Numbered from the stretch's first letter, positions 52,896 to 61,578 are shown. The stretch: 64,000 bases of DNA from Paenibacillus sp. FSL H7-0326 (GCF_001955535.1 NZ_MPVN01000002.1:620001-684000); one strand, 5' to 3'. Notes: generated by a model from the sequence alone, not told the origin. Translations and numbers: made by a program.

Positions 52896-54778
52896 GCTTC
52901 TACCCCTCCAACGTTCCTATCTTCATATAATACGACCGACATGACAGATGCCTGGCCTTTTCTAACGTGCTTAAACGGTGCATAACTCCATGACTTCACC
53001 CGATCCGGGTTGGTAATGACCATCGGAGTAACGAGAGACGGTGCTTCCTTGAGCAGTGCAGCATAGTTAAAGCGAATGAGCAGCTGACCTGGCTCTACGG
53101 TATCTCCTTCGCTGACGACAGCATCAAAATTCCCCTTGAGCTGTGAGGTATCAATGCCGATATGAAGCAGAACCTCAAGCCCCTCCGGAGTTTGAATCCC
53201 GATAGCATGCATGGTCGGATATAAATGCATGACCGTCCCGTACACCGGAGACAGCAGTTCTCCATTCTCCGGCTCAAAAGCGACGCCGTCCCCTACCAGC
53301 TTGCCTGCAAATATTTTGTCAGGCACCTCTTCAATGGGGAGCATCTTCCCTTGCACAGGGCTGCTGAACAGCACTTGCGGCAAATCACGCTCCAGCAGCT
53401 TGGCAATTTCCTCACGAATTAACTCAGAGTAGGTGCCGAAGACAACCTGCACATTACCTGCGCCGAGCTTGATGAGACCGGCTGAACCAAGTGCCTTCAT
53501 CGCGCTGCTGTCAATAAGGCGGTCATTATGCACTGTAAGCCGAAGTCGTGTAATACATGCCTCAACCTGAACAATATTGGTCTTCCCTCCAAGCGCCTCC
53601 ACAATAAGCGGTGCTTGATAAGGTATACTGCCTGCCCAGTCCTCAAGCACAGAGCCTTCCTCACGTCCCGGGGTCGGGATCTGGAATCTACGGATGGCCC
53701 ATCGGAATAAGAAGTAATATACCAGGCCATAGACGATCCCGATCGGAATCAACAAGAGTGCATTTTCAGACAAGTGGAAATTCAGTATGTAATCAATAAC
53801 ACCTGCCGAATAAGAAAATCCATGTCTTATTTCAAGCACATAGCTGATCCATAAGGCAAGTCCTGACAGAACGGCGTGTACAAAAAACAGATAGGGAGCT
53901 GCAAACAAAAAGGCAAACTCGATCTGCTCCGACACCCCTGTTAGAAAACAAACGAGCGCAGAAGTCATGAAGGTCTTATGTATCTTGGGCTTCAAATCTT
54001 CCCGAGCTTCCTGAATAATGGCAAATGCAATCGCAGGAATGGCGAACATCATAATAGGGAACAAGCCTGACATAAAATAGCCTGCTGAAGGATCCCCGGC
54101 AAAAAAACGCGGTAAATCTCCAGTCATAATCTGCCCTTCCGGTGTCTCGTATGAACCCAGCTGAAACCAGAACACATTATTAAGCAGATGATGCAGCCCG
54201 AATGCGACAAGCACCCGATATAGAATACCGTATAAGAATAACCCGAAACCGCCGAGGCTGTATTCCATGGATGCAATTAAATCTAACAGCTGCTGCAATA
54301 GAGGAGCTAAGCCGAGCATAATGCAGGAGAACAAGGCGGAGAACAAGCCCACAATCAGCAGAACAAATCGGGATCCGCCAAAAAACTGCAATATTTCCGG
54401 AAGCTTGATGCTTTTGAAACGGTTATGAGTAAACCCGGCGATCGCGCCGAGTATAATTCCGATCAAAGATGCGGGTTGAACAACCCCGTTACCGAAATGG
54501 CTTACGACTTGGTCATAAATAATCATGCCTGCAAGCGCTGCAAGTCCTGCTTGACCCGCCTGATTGGACAGCCCGAGTGCAACACCGACGGCAAACAGAT
54601 AAGGTAAAAAATAAAACAGGCTCTGTCCCGCGACGGTAGCTATACCGCTTATACTTTCAAATCCCCATGATTCCCAAGGAAGACTGCCTATGCTTAGCAG
54701 AATCGCCGCTGCAGGCAGTACCATCGTCGGAAGCATGACAGCTCTTCCAAGCTGCTGCAAGGAACCGAGCCAATTCAT
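52892..54778 (-). CDS. PTS EIICBA permease (N-acetylglucosamine/glucose type)
   Basis: Sugar-specific PTS transporter with EIIC, EIIB and EIIA fused, 628 residues. The EIIC membrane domain has the glucose-family signature. FFGGSRFVLLI, AGDPSAGYFMSGLFPIMM and HGFSYSAGVIDYILNF point toward the N-acetylglucosamine (NagE) branch more than toward glucose. EIIB phosphocysteine is C408 in VEACITRLRL; EIIA phosphohistidine is H539 in VLLHIGIDT. A GGAGAGG site precedes the ATG at 54778. Followed by overlapping ptsI; promoter with a probable cre upstream. Confidence 0.9.
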   Translation of the reverse strand: MNWLGSLQQLGRAVMLPTMVLPAAAILLSIGSLPWESWGFESISGIATVAGQSLFYFLPYLFAVGVALGLSNQAGQAGLAALAGMIIYDQVVSHFGNGVVQPASLIGIILGAIAGFTHNRFKSIKLPEILQFFGGSRFVLLIVGLFSALFSCIMLGLAPLLQQLLDLIASMEYSLGGFGLFLYGILYRVLVAFGLHHLLNNVFWFQLGSYETPEGQIMTGDLPRFFAGDPSAGYFMSGLFPIMMFAIPAIAFAIIQEAREDLKPKIHKTFMTSALVCFLTGVSEQIEFAFLFAAPYLFFVHAVLSGLALWISYVLEIRHGFSYSAGVIDYILNFHLSENALLLIPIGIVYGLVYYFLFRWAIRRFQIPTPGREEGSVLEDWAGSIPYQAPLIVEALGGKTNIVQVEACITRLRLTVHNDRLIDSSAMKALGSAGLIKLGAGNVQVVFGTYSELIREEIAKLLERDLPQVLFSSPVQGKMLPIEEVPDKIFAGKLVGDGVAFEPENGELLSPVYGTVMHLYPTMHAIGIQTPEGLEVLLHIGIDTSQLKGNFDAVVSEGDTVEPGQLLIRFNYAALLKEAPSLVTPMVITNPDRVKSWSYAPFKHVRKGQASVMSVVLYEDRNVGGVEA

Positions 54779-54803
54779 GGCGATCCTCTCCTTTCTATCA
54801 TTG

Positions 54804-54832
54804 ATGGTAAGCGTTAGCCGTCCTTTTGTCAA
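54804..54832 (-). promoter_or_regulatory. Promoter of the EIICBA-ptsI operon
   Basis: Minus strand: consensus -35 TTGACA, 17-nt spacer, -10 TACCAT. It stands about 25 nt ahead of the start codon. Confidence 0.65.
54806..54819 (-). promoter_or_regulatory. Probable cre site overlapping the EIICBA-ptsI promoter
   Basis: GGCTAACGCTTACC on the minus strand (GGTAAGCGTTAGCC on plus) matches the 14-bp cre core at 11 of 14 positions, centred on the conserved CG. It covers part of the spacer and the -10, where CcpA binding would repress. Confidence 0.5.
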
Positions 54833-54838
54833 AATGAG

Positions 54839-54862
54839 AATAAACTTGAATTGATTTCATAG
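54839..54862 (+). repeat. Interspersed repeat, single-arm copy E
   Basis: AATAAACTTGAATTGATTTCATAG resembles the arm AATAAGTTGAATCCATTTCATA seen on the minus strand in copy B. The second arm is not clear. It sits upstream of the EIICBA gene. Confidence 0.35.
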
Positions 54863-54911
54863 CCTGCAAGGCTCTTTGAACGGATTCCTGTGCTTAAATA
54901 ATGCATATGAA

Positions 54912-54950
54912 GAAGGCTGTCCCCACAGTCTTCTTTGTGGAAACAGCCTT
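54912..54950 (-). terminator. Hairpin after the CoA-binding protein gene
   Basis: Strong stem AAGGCTGT/ACAGCCTT with inner CCACA/TGTGG. The T-run after it is poor, so it may be a weak terminator or a stability element. Confidence 0.5.
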
Positions 54951-54963
54951 ACTTCGGGTTTGC

Positions 54964-55389
54964 TTATATTGTTCTGGGTTGAAGAATGGAATCCTCTACT
55001 TTAATGCAGCGGTCCATAATTACCGTCATTCCATGCTCTTCGCCGATCTGCGCGGCTTCTTCGTTTACAATGCCTAATTGCAGCCACAATACCTTAGCCC
55101 CGATCTCCGCCGCCTCTCTTGCCACATCCGCACAGTATTCACTGCGGCGGAAGACATTGACGATATCGACAGGCTCCGGAACACTCTTCAAATCAGGGTA
55201 GCATTTCTCTCCCAAGATGGTATCCGCTCCAGGATTTACGGGTATAATTCGATAACCTCTGGATTGCATCGCCTGCGATACCATATAAGAGGTGCGGTCC
55301 GGTTTATCAGACAAGCCCACAACCGCTATATTGCCTGCAGAAGCCAAAATTTCTTTGATCTCTTCACGTGAAGGATTAGCAAAAGTCAT
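54964..55389 (-). CDS. CoA-binding protein (YccU/YneT-like)
   Basis: Rossmann-fold CoA-binding protein of 141 residues. Typical sequence: IAVVGLSDKPDRTSYMVSQAM, given in parts as IAVVGLSDKPDRTSY, then GYRIIPVNPGADTILGEKCY, VDIVNVFRRSE, VLWLQLGIVNEEAAQ and a C-terminal MTVIMDRCIKVE. The C-terminal cysteine is conserved in the family. The exact function is unknown; homologues of the YccU group are short CoA-binding proteins. The ATG at 55389 follows GGAGAGGAG; upstream in-frame sequence lacks a site. Downstream of aroA on the same strand. Confidence 0.88.
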   Translation of the reverse strand: MTFANPSREEIKEILASAGNIAVVGLSDKPDRTSYMVSQAMQSRGYRIIPVNPGADTILGEKCYPDLKSVPEPVDIVNVFRRSEYCADVAREAAEIGAKVLWLQLGIVNEEAAQIGEEHGMTVIMDRCIKVEDSILQPRTI

Positions 55390-55441
55390 TTGAGCATTCG
55401 CTCCTCTCCTAACAACAGATTCATTATTAACACTTCTATCG

Positions 55442-55485
55442 TGATTCAATTTCATAGGTAGCCAAAGGTATTATGAAATTGATAC
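55442..55485. repeat. Interspersed inverted repeat, copy C
   Basis: Compact copy: arms TGATTCAATTTCATA and TATTATGAAATTGA around AGCCAAAGG. On the minus strand it begins about 5 nt after the aroA stop and precedes the CoA-binding protein gene. Confidence 0.75.
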
Positions 55486-55489
55486 TGTA

Positions 55490-56779
55490 TTATACCCATT
55501 CTACGTTAGCCCCAAGCGTCTGCAAATGGTCAAAATACCCCGGATAGGATTTGGCTACATGATGAGCATCCTTGATCCGAATCGGCTGTTTTGCGCGAAG
55601 CCCGACAATCGTTAAGGCCATAATAACCCGATGATCATAATGGGCATTAATTTCCACGCCGCCTTCTACCCCTTCCGGTCTTCCATGCACAATAATCTCA
55701 GCCTGCTTCTCTTCTACCTTGGCTCCTGCTTTGGCCAGCTCCGTCAAATAATCTGTTATCCGGTCACATTCCTTATATCTTAAATTCTCAACATTATAGA
55801 AGCGGGATGTTCCTTCTGCAAATACAGCAGCGGCAACCATAGCAAGCACCGCATCGGTTGCAGCATCCCCATCAAACTCCACCGCCTTCAATCTGCCATT
55901 GCCCTTGATGGTGACGGTATTGTTCTCATGCGTGAGGGGAACCTCCATCATTCGAAGCACATCAACAATCGCGCGCTCTCCTTGTTTACTCTCTTCCATT
56001 AATCTTGTTACCGTAACCTCAGAATTCGTAACTGCTGCAGCAGCCAGTATGGCAGCCGATCCTGGGTAATCTCCTTGTACCGTGTACTCAGCAGGCTTGT
56101 ACTTTTGTCCGCCGGGCACTGTGAAGAACATATAATTCTCATCTGCATGAATGATAATGCCCGCCTGCTCTAGAACCTCCAGCGTCTGTCCAACAACGAC
56201 CTTGGACTTCAGATCTCCGAGAACTTCAATCGTGCTGTCCTCAGGCAAGAGCGGTGTCAGGAACAGTAATGCACTCAAATATTGGGAGCTAACAGAACCT
56301 GATACCCGAATGGCTCCGCCTTGAGGCTTCCCTCCGCGAATCGTAATCGGCAGTCTTCCATCCTGATGCTCCACCTCCACGCCAAGCTGCTCAAGTGCAT
56401 CAATTAAATCCTGATGTGGACGTTTCCCCAGTGATTCGGGGTATGTATTCACAAAATGAATTTCTTCACCAAGTGCTGCGATACCCATAAGAAACCTCAG
56501 AACTGCCCCTGCGTTACCTACATTAAGCTCAGAAACCTGTTTTGGAGAGGCACCAAAACCGGTAATCGTTATTTTCTCCTCATCCTCAATCAGCTCAGCC
56601 CCCAGCTCCTGTATACAGCGCCGCATCGCATCACTGTCCTCACTATGAGCCGGATAGTAAATGGTGCTGGTTCCTTCTGCAAGCGCACCTACCAGCAAAT
56701 AGCGTGTCGTATAGTTTTTGGAGGAAAGCGCATTAATCTCTCCGGCGAGTGAAGGGGTATTGTTTACTAGAACGTCCAT
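55490..56779 (-). CDS. aroA: 3-phosphoshikimate 1-carboxyvinyltransferase (EPSP synthase), divergent form
   Basis: Sixth step of the shikimate pathway, and the target of glyphosate in canonical enzymes. Of 429 residues the two-domain fold is recognisable: GNAGAVLRFLMGIAAL, VSSQYLSALLFLTPLLP, GDYPGSAAILAAAAV, FDGDAATDAVLAMVAAA, YKECDRITDYL and YDHRVIMALTIVG. The N-terminal substrate loop reads LSSKNYTTRYLLVGAL in place of the usual GDKSISHR. The Thr and Pro that follow GNAG are also replaced. The fold and key acidic residues remain, so activity is likely but not proven. AAGGAG precedes the ATG. Confidence 0.85.
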   Translation of the reverse strand: MDVLVNNTPSLAGEINALSSKNYTTRYLLVGALAEGTSTIYYPAHSEDSDAMRRCIQELGAELIEDEEKITITGFGASPKQVSELNVGNAGAVLRFLMGIAALGEEIHFVNTYPESLGKRPHQDLIDALEQLGVEVEHQDGRLPITIRGGKPQGGAIRVSGSVSSQYLSALLFLTPLLPEDSTIEVLGDLKSKVVVGQTLEVLEQAGIIIHADENYMFFTVPGGQKYKPAEYTVQGDYPGSAAILAAAAVTNSEVTVTRLMEESKQGERAIVDVLRMMEVPLTHENNTVTIKGNGRLKAVEFDGDAATDAVLAMVAAAVFAEGTSRFYNVENLRYKECDRITDYLTELAKAGAKVEEKQAEIIVHGRPEGVEGGVEINAHYDHRVIMALTIVGLRAKQPIRIKDAHHVAKSYPGYFDHLQTLGANVEWV

Positions 56780-56930
56780 CGTGTCATAGCTCCTTTTTTA
56801 TAGAAAAATATCATGAGAGTTGAATCCGTCAACAAATTGACATGCTCCATCTGTCTTCGTTATCATTGAATTGTTGTACATTCATGAACTTGCCTATCGA
56901 TAAATTATATAGAAGAGAGGTTTCTACCTT

Positions 56931-57239
56931 ATGAACCAAGTACCAGAAATTACACCTTCTGAGCTGCAAGCCCGGCTTCAATCCGGCGAAGCTCTCCAGA
57001 TGATTGATGTCCGTGAAGATGAAGAGGTTGCAGCCGGCATGATCTCCGGCGCTAAGCATATTCCTCTTGGTCAGATTCCGGACCGACTCTCTGAGATCGA
57101 GAATACGGGCGAGATTATCTTCATCTGCCGCAGCGGCTATCGCAGTGAAAGAGCCTGCGAGTATTTGGCTCAGCAGGGCTTTGACGGATGCACCAATCTG
57201 GTCGGCGGAATGATTGCCTGGAACGAGCTGGAAGGCTAA
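56931..57239 (+). CDS. Single-domain rhodanese-like protein
   Basis: A 102-residue sulfurtransferase-type domain. The active cysteine is in the loop ICRSGYRSERA, with MIDVREDEEVAAG and HIPLGQIPDRL ahead of it and LVGGMIAWNELEG at the end. Cytoplasmic. It may transfer sulfur or sense thiols; the partner is unknown. AGAGG precedes the ATG at some distance. Divergent from aroA and monocistronic, with its own terminator. Confidence 0.9.
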   Translation: MNQVPEITPSELQARLQSGEALQMIDVREDEEVAAGMISGAKHIPLGQIPDRLSEIENTGEIIFICRSGYRSERACEYLAQQGFDGCTNLVGGMIAWNELEG

Positions 57240-57246
57240 TAAATTA

Positions 57247-57278
57247 AGGGGCAGGCATTCATGCCTGTCCTTTTTTTA
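57247..57278 (+). terminator. Terminator after the rhodanese gene
   Basis: Stem GGCAGGCAT-tc-ATGCCTGTCC followed by a run of T. Confidence 0.9.
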
Positions 57279-57312
57279 ATCATACTACAACAGACCTTAA
57301 AAGCACAACAGC

Positions 57313-57825
57313 TTAAACGCGGTGATGCGCTAAAATATAATGAACAACCTCTTCCGGTTCCATCTCTGATGTATCCACCGTTAGATCTGCGAAAGAATAC
57401 TTCGTTTGGCGCTCCTGCATGATCTGATGTACACGCTCTTCCACATTTCCCGCTAACAACGGACGATCACGATTGGCAGAAACCCGTCTTATAATCGCTT
57501 CTGCGCTCGCTGTAAGAGCAACCACCCACCCTGCCTTCTTCATTGCGTCACAATTGTGCGGCTTTAGCACGGAGCCACCGCCTGTGGAGATAATCTGTGA
57601 AGATTGGTCAAGAACACGAAGCAATACGCTTGTTTCTATCTCACGAAAATACGCTTCTCCCTTTTGTTCAAACAGCACCGGGATCGGGCAGTCTTCCTGT
57701 GCCTCTATTTCTGCATCAATATCCACAAGCTTGTATCCCAGCCTATCCGCCAACAGACTGGACACTGTTGTTTTGCCTGTTCCCATCATCCCGATAAGGA
57801 CGATATTCTCATTACTCCTACTCAA
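57313..57825 (-). CDS. aroK: Shikimate kinase
   Basis: Phosphorylates shikimate, the step before AroA. Of 170 residues, Walker A is IGMMGTGKTTVSSLLA, the shikimate-binding Asp/Arg appear in LVDIDAEIEAQ and YFREIETSVL, and the GGGSVL and NRDRPLL motifs are present. The start must be TTG: the frame reads from TTG AGT AGG, and the only ATG that looks well placed is in another frame and stops after eight codons. GGGGTGG lies about 9 nt before the TTG. Placed on the other side of the rhodanese gene from aroA, so not in one operon. Confidence 0.93.
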   Translation of the reverse strand: MSRSNENIVLIGMMGTGKTTVSSLLADRLGYKLVDIDAEIEAQEDCPIPVLFEQKGEAYFREIETSVLLRVLDQSSQIISTGGGSVLKPHNCDAMKKAGWVVALTASAEAIIRRVSANRDRPLLAGNVEERVHQIMQERQTKYSFADLTVDTSEMEPEEVVHYILAHHRV

Positions 57826-57974
57826 AGACCTTTGCCACCCCTTTAATTGAACTATCAGTCGCTATTTCATTTAAACATATCACAGATAAAATCATCCGCC
57901 AAGAAGTCATAAAAGGACATCCTATCACGTACTCATAATAGTAATGAGTTGTCTATAGCATACCTGTAGGGAGT

Positions 57975-58301
57975 GTGAACACCATTCAAAATACAACTAG
58001 CCTCGAAACAGCCGTCAAAAAGCCCTCGCCCAGCCGAATCGCTCGAATTTTCCAGACAGGTCATGTCATCTGCAGAGATGATGTGCTGTTCGTGCTTCAT
58101 TATGTACAACAAAAAGTGGCTTCGGAGGATCCACTTCTCGTAGATCTTCCAAAGCCACGTCTTATCCAGAGCTTCCAATATTTTAGTGAGGCTTCCCTGC
58201 TGCTGTTAGATGAGCATGCTTCCCATCACTGCACACAGGAGAGGTTAAGGAAGTGTCTTAAGGAAGCACTGTTCGGCCTCTATGAAGAACACAGTCCATA
58301 A
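57975..58301 (+). CDS. Hypothetical protein, 108 residues, GTG start
   Basis: Not recognised. The frame opens with GTG (57975), has few rare codons and reads as a helical protein: SRIARIFQTGHVICRDDVLFV, then LVDLPKPRLIQSFQYFSEAS and LRKCLKEALFGLYEEHSP. The GGGAGT before the GTG is only a few bases away, which is poor. No ATG alternative exists in this frame. A frame on the opposite strand (57933-58178) is shorter and less coding-like. Ends shortly before gndA on the other strand. Confidence 0.5.
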   Translation: MNTIQNTTSLETAVKKPSPSRIARIFQTGHVICRDDVLFVLHYVQQKVASEDPLLVDLPKPRLIQSFQYFSEASLLLLDEHASHHCTQERLRKCLKEALFGLYEEHSP

Positions 58302-58356
58302 CTTTATATCACCAAAACTGCTCAGGACTCATTACCTAATAAATACGGAAGGATTC

Positions 58357-59769
58357 TTAGTTCCCCATCCAGTTGTAATGGAATGTACCTTCTTTATCCA
58401 CACGCTTGAAGGTATGAGCTCCGAAATAGTCACGCTGTGCTTGCAGCAGGTTTGCTGGAAGTCTTTCCGTACGATAGCTGTCATAATAAGACAGGGCGCT
58501 TGCAAAGCCAGGAACCGGAATACCATTTGCAACGGCGACGGAGATCACTTTACGCCAAGCATCCTGATAGGATTCAACCACATTTTTGAAATATGGATCG
58601 AGGAGCAGATTTTTCAGCTCGGCATCCTTATCATAAGCATCTTTAATATTCTGCAGGAACTGGGAACGAATAATGCAGCCTCCGCGGAAGATCATTGCGA
58701 TATTCCCGTATTTCAGGTTCCAGCCGTACTCATCAGAAGCTGCACGCATTTGTGCGAAGCCTTGAGCATAGGATACGATTTTACTTGCAAACAGGGCTTT
58801 GCGGACATTCTCAATAAACTCCGCTTTGTCGCCTGTGAATGCTTCTGTCTTCGGACCGCTCAGCACTTTGCTTGCTGCAATACGCTCTTCCTTCATCGCA
58901 GACAGGAAACGGGAGAATACGGATTCTGTAATCATGGACAGAGGCACGCCAAGATCCAGGGCGCTTTGGCTTGTCCATTTACCGGTACCTTTTTGACCCG
59001 CAGCATCGAGAATCACATCTACCATAGGCTTGCCTGTCTCTTCATCATATTTCGAGAAGATATCCGCTGTAATTTCGATCAGGTAGCTGTCGAGCTCCCC
59101 TCTGTTCCAATCGCTGAATATTTCGTGGAATTGTTCAGCGTTCAGTCCAAGCACATCCTTGAGCAGATGGTAAGCTTCACCAATTAACTGCATATCGCCG
59201 TACTCAATACCGTTATGCACCATCTTCACATAATGTCCTGCACCGTCAGGACCGATGTATGTTGTGCAAGGCTCGCCATTTACTTGAGCTGCAATCGAAG
59301 TCAGAATCGGCTTCACAAGCTCATAAGCACTTTCTTGTCCACCAGGCATAATGGATGGACCTTTCAGAGCGCCCTCTTCACCACCGGAAACCCCTGCACC
59401 GATGAAGCGGAAGCCTTTTTCTTCAAGCTCCTTGCTGCGGCGCTGTGTATCAGGGAAGTAGGCATTTCCTCCATCAATAATAATATCGCCTTGATCCAGA
59501 TGCGGAACCAGCTGCTCAATCGTCGCGTCTGTCGCAGGACCAGCTTGTACCATAATCAATATTTTGCGAGGAGATTCCAAAGATTGTACGAATTCTTCTA
59601 TAGAGAACGTTCCTACCAAGTTTTTGCCGTCAGCTTCTTTTAGAAGATCTTGCGTTTTCTCCGGGGAACGATTGAATACAGAAACCGAGAAGCCTTTACT
59701 CTCAATATTCAAGGCCAGATTCTTACCCATAACGGCGAGGCCGATAACACCAATTTGTTGTTTTGCCAC
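58357..59769 (-). CDS. gndA: 6-phosphogluconate dehydrogenase (GndA)
   Basis: NADP-dependent oxidative decarboxylation of 6-phosphogluconate in the pentose phosphate pathway. Of 470 residues: the nucleotide-binding [16 protein letters not shown], the substrate loop [20 protein letters not shown], given as [35 protein letters not shown] (parts: [11 protein letters not shown]), [17 protein letters not shown] and the C-terminal [16 protein letters not shown]. Very close to B. subtilis GndA (YqjI). The start is GTG at 59769 with GGATGGAG ahead; the open frame continues far upstream but without family sequence. Appears monocistronic. Confidence 0.95.
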   Translation of the reverse strand: MAKQQIGVIGLAVMGKNLALNIESKGFSVSVFNRSPEKTQDLLKEADGKNLVGTFSIEEFVQSLESPRKILIMVQAGPATDATIEQLVPHLDQGDIIIDGGNAYFPDTQRRSKELEEKGFRFIGAGVSGGEEGALKGPSIMPGGQESAYELVKPILTSIAAQVNGEPCTTYIGPDGAGHYVKMVHNGIEYGDMQLIGEAYHLLKDVLGLNAEQFHEIFSDWNRGELDSYLIEITADIFSKYDEETGKPMVDVILDAAGQKGTGKWTSQSALDLGVPLSMITESVFSRFLSAMKEERIAASKVLSGPKTEAFTGDKAEFIENVRKALFASKIVSYAQGFAQMRAASDEYGWNLKYGNIAMIFRGGCIIRSQFLQNIKDAYDKDAELKNLLLDPYFKNVVESYQDAWRKVISVAVANGIPVPGFASALSYYDSYRTERLPANLLQAQRDYFGAHTFKRVDKEGTFHYNWMGN

Positions 59770-59946
59770 TCTATCTCCATCCTTTGCTTCGTATTTTTTT
59801 GACTTCCACTGTCGATCGCCTTCATGAGGAAGCATAACGTCTGCAGTCCTTTTATCTATGTAGTATAATGAAGTGCGCTTCAACAATACCCCTATTCTAT
59901 CGTGTTTGGTTTTGGAAGTAAAATACCGGGTCCTCCAAAACAAGGG

Positions 59947-59973
59947 TAAAACACCTCTATTCACGAGGTGTTC
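59947..59973 (-). terminator. Terminator after the 199-residue protein gene
   Basis: Stem AACACCTC/GAGGTGTT with a seven-base loop, followed on the minus strand by TTTTAC. Confidence 0.6.
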
Positions 59974-60021
59974 ATTAAATGCTCAAACTCTCTGCTCTTA
60001 CTTTATATATTTGTGGCAGCC

Positions 60022-60621
60022 TCACCATTCAAGCATCAGCATTCGATCCTGCATTTGAAGAAGCTTTGCGCGGCATTTGTCTGCCCTTGTTGTATCATTT
60101 GCACCGATGGCCTCATACAGCCGTTCCAGCTCATCGTCGATCTCCATCCGAAGCAGTGTAAGTCTTAATTCCCCTTCCGTGGAGGTGAACATCTCTTCCA
60201 TTTCCTCGAGCGTTGGTGCCGGCCCCTTCTGATAGATCACCTTCTGCTTGAAGCCCGACACTTCGACGAGCCTGATGACCTCACCGAACAAAATATTTTC
60301 TATTACGATAATATGATCCTTGAATCTGCGAACGACAGCATGCCCTCTCGTGTCTCCAATCAATTTCTCGATATATTCTGCAAGCTTTGCATCCTTGATG
60401 ATATAGTCACCAATCAACTTATAATCACCAGTTCTCATTTGCTGAAATTTCAGCTTTACTAATTTGCGGCCTGTACGTACGGACAAAATAAAGTAATCCT
60501 CATCTTCGCTCCAATATAGCGAATACCCTTCCTGAATGAGATCCTTAATGAGCTGTTGGATACGAAGGCGGCTAAACCGGAGCTCTAAATTGCAGTATTC
60601 CACTTCATAGCTCTTGTTCAT
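60022..60621 (-). CDS. Conserved hypothetical protein, 199 residues
   Basis: Family not recognised. It is a soluble alpha/beta protein; strands alternate with charged helices (LRIQQLIKDLIQEGYSLYW, LAEYIEKLIGDTRGHAVVRR, ELRLTLLRMEIDDELERLYE). The C-terminal third is likely a coiled helix pair ending KLLQMQDRMLMLEW. GGAGGAG lies before the ATG at 60621. Monocistronic, with a terminator. No catalytic motif or domain boundary can be named. Confidence 0.75.
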   Translation of the reverse strand: MNKSYEVEYCNLELRFSRLRIQQLIKDLIQEGYSLYWSEDEDYFILSVRTGRKLVKLKFQQMRTGDYKLIGDYIIKDAKLAEYIEKLIGDTRGHAVVRRFKDHIIVIENILFGEVIRLVEVSGFKQKVIYQKGPAPTLEEMEEMFTSTEGELRLTLLRMEIDDELERLYEAIGANDTTRADKCRAKLLQMQDRMLMLEW

Positions 60622-60945
60622 GGCACTTCCTCCTCCATTTTTTTACGATCATGTGAGCCGGATCTTACTTATTAAAAAATGAGACTTGCCGCCTTGGTAT
60701 CCTTGCCATTCTTCGCTCCACCATAAGTCGGCTTACCCTATTTTATACTGACTTCAAGGGAAGCGTACTTAGTCGTTTGACCATTTTTTTACCCGATAAT
60801 CTTCATCAACTATCCAGCAAATGTACAAACTTGAAGAGAGGGGAAGCGGGGACTCCTGTGTTATAATGAGTCGCGTAATATTGTGTATACTATTATATTG
60901 GATAGTGTTTAGGTTCATGCTAACCTATAAGGAGGATTACTTATA
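60622..60945. other. Intergenic region without a recognised gene
   Basis: About 324 bp between divergent genes. It holds at most an extended -10 (60859-60867) for yktB and an AT-rich stretch of possible -10 elements at 60890-60910. I see no long coding frame with a ribosome site, nor a structured RNA. Confidence 0.6.
60859..60867 (+). promoter_or_regulatory. Extended -10 promoter upstream of yktB
   Basis: TGTTATAAT matches TGnTATAAT. No strong -35 was seen. It lies about 80 nt before the ATG; further -10-like sequences closer to the gene could also act. Confidence 0.5.
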
Positions 60946-61578
60946 ATGTCACAACTCACATACCCCTCATTAAATGAAGCGGATTTTGAAGTATTCGAGG
61001 TACCCGGACTGGAGCCCCGCATGGAGCTATTGATTGAACGGGTTCGGCCGAAGCTTGAGGCCATTGGGGCGGCCTCAGCGCCATTCCTCAGCGAGCTGTG
61101 CGGCGAAGACATGTTTGTCCACGTTGCGAAGCATGCCCGCCGGAAGGTGAATCCGCCGAACGATACCTGGGTTGCAGTAGCCAACAATAAAAGAGGGTAC
61201 AAGGCATATCCCCATTTTCAAGTTGGAATGTTCGGTACACATGCGTTCGTGATCTTCGCCATCATCTATGAGAGCAGCAATAAGGAAGTGTTCGCTGAAG
61301 CATTATCCCGTCAGTTTGAAGAAGTAGCACAGAATATACCCGGACATTATTATTGGTCCACCGACCATATGATTCCGGAAGGAACAAATCATGCAGACAT
61401 GACGAAGGAAGATTTTCAGCGTATGGCGGAACGACTCAAAAATGTGAAGAAATCCGAGGTTTTATGTGGACTTCGTATCGACAAGGATGATCCGCTCCTT
61501 CTGGATGGTCAGAAGTTCGGCAAGACTATAGAAGAGACTTTCGCAGCCCTGCTGCCCTTGTATAAAATGTCATTTTAA
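60946..61578 (+). CDS. yktB: YktB family protein (DUF1054, UPF0637)
   Basis: A 210-residue protein of a Firmicute family with no assigned function. It matches with LNEADFEVFEVPGLEPRMEL, RVRPKLEAIGAASAPFLSEL, VHVAKHARRKVNPPNDTWVA, and the C-terminal LLDGQKFGKTIEETFAALLPLY. A ribosome site AAGGAGG stands before the ATG. In B. subtilis yktB also lies near speA. Probably has its own promoter; the next gene speA has one as well. Confidence 0.88.
   Translation: MSQLTYPSLNEADFEVFEVPGLEPRMELLIERVRPKLEAIGAASAPFLSELCGEDMFVHVAKHARRKVNPPNDTWVAVANNKRGYKAYPHFQVGMFGTHAFVIFAIIYESSNKEVFAEALSRQFEEVAQNIPGHYYWSTDHMIPEGTNHADMTKEDFQRMAERLKNVKKSEVLCGLRIDKDDPLLLDGQKFGKTIEETFAALLPLYKMSF

Noticed and set aside
57933..58178. 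81-codon minus-strand frame opposite the 108-residue ORF
   Set aside because: Shorter, with no good ribosome site; the plus-strand frame reads more like protein.
58282..59187. 301-codon plus-strand frame opposite gndA
   Set aside because: Antisense of gndA, no ribosome site, no family resemblance.
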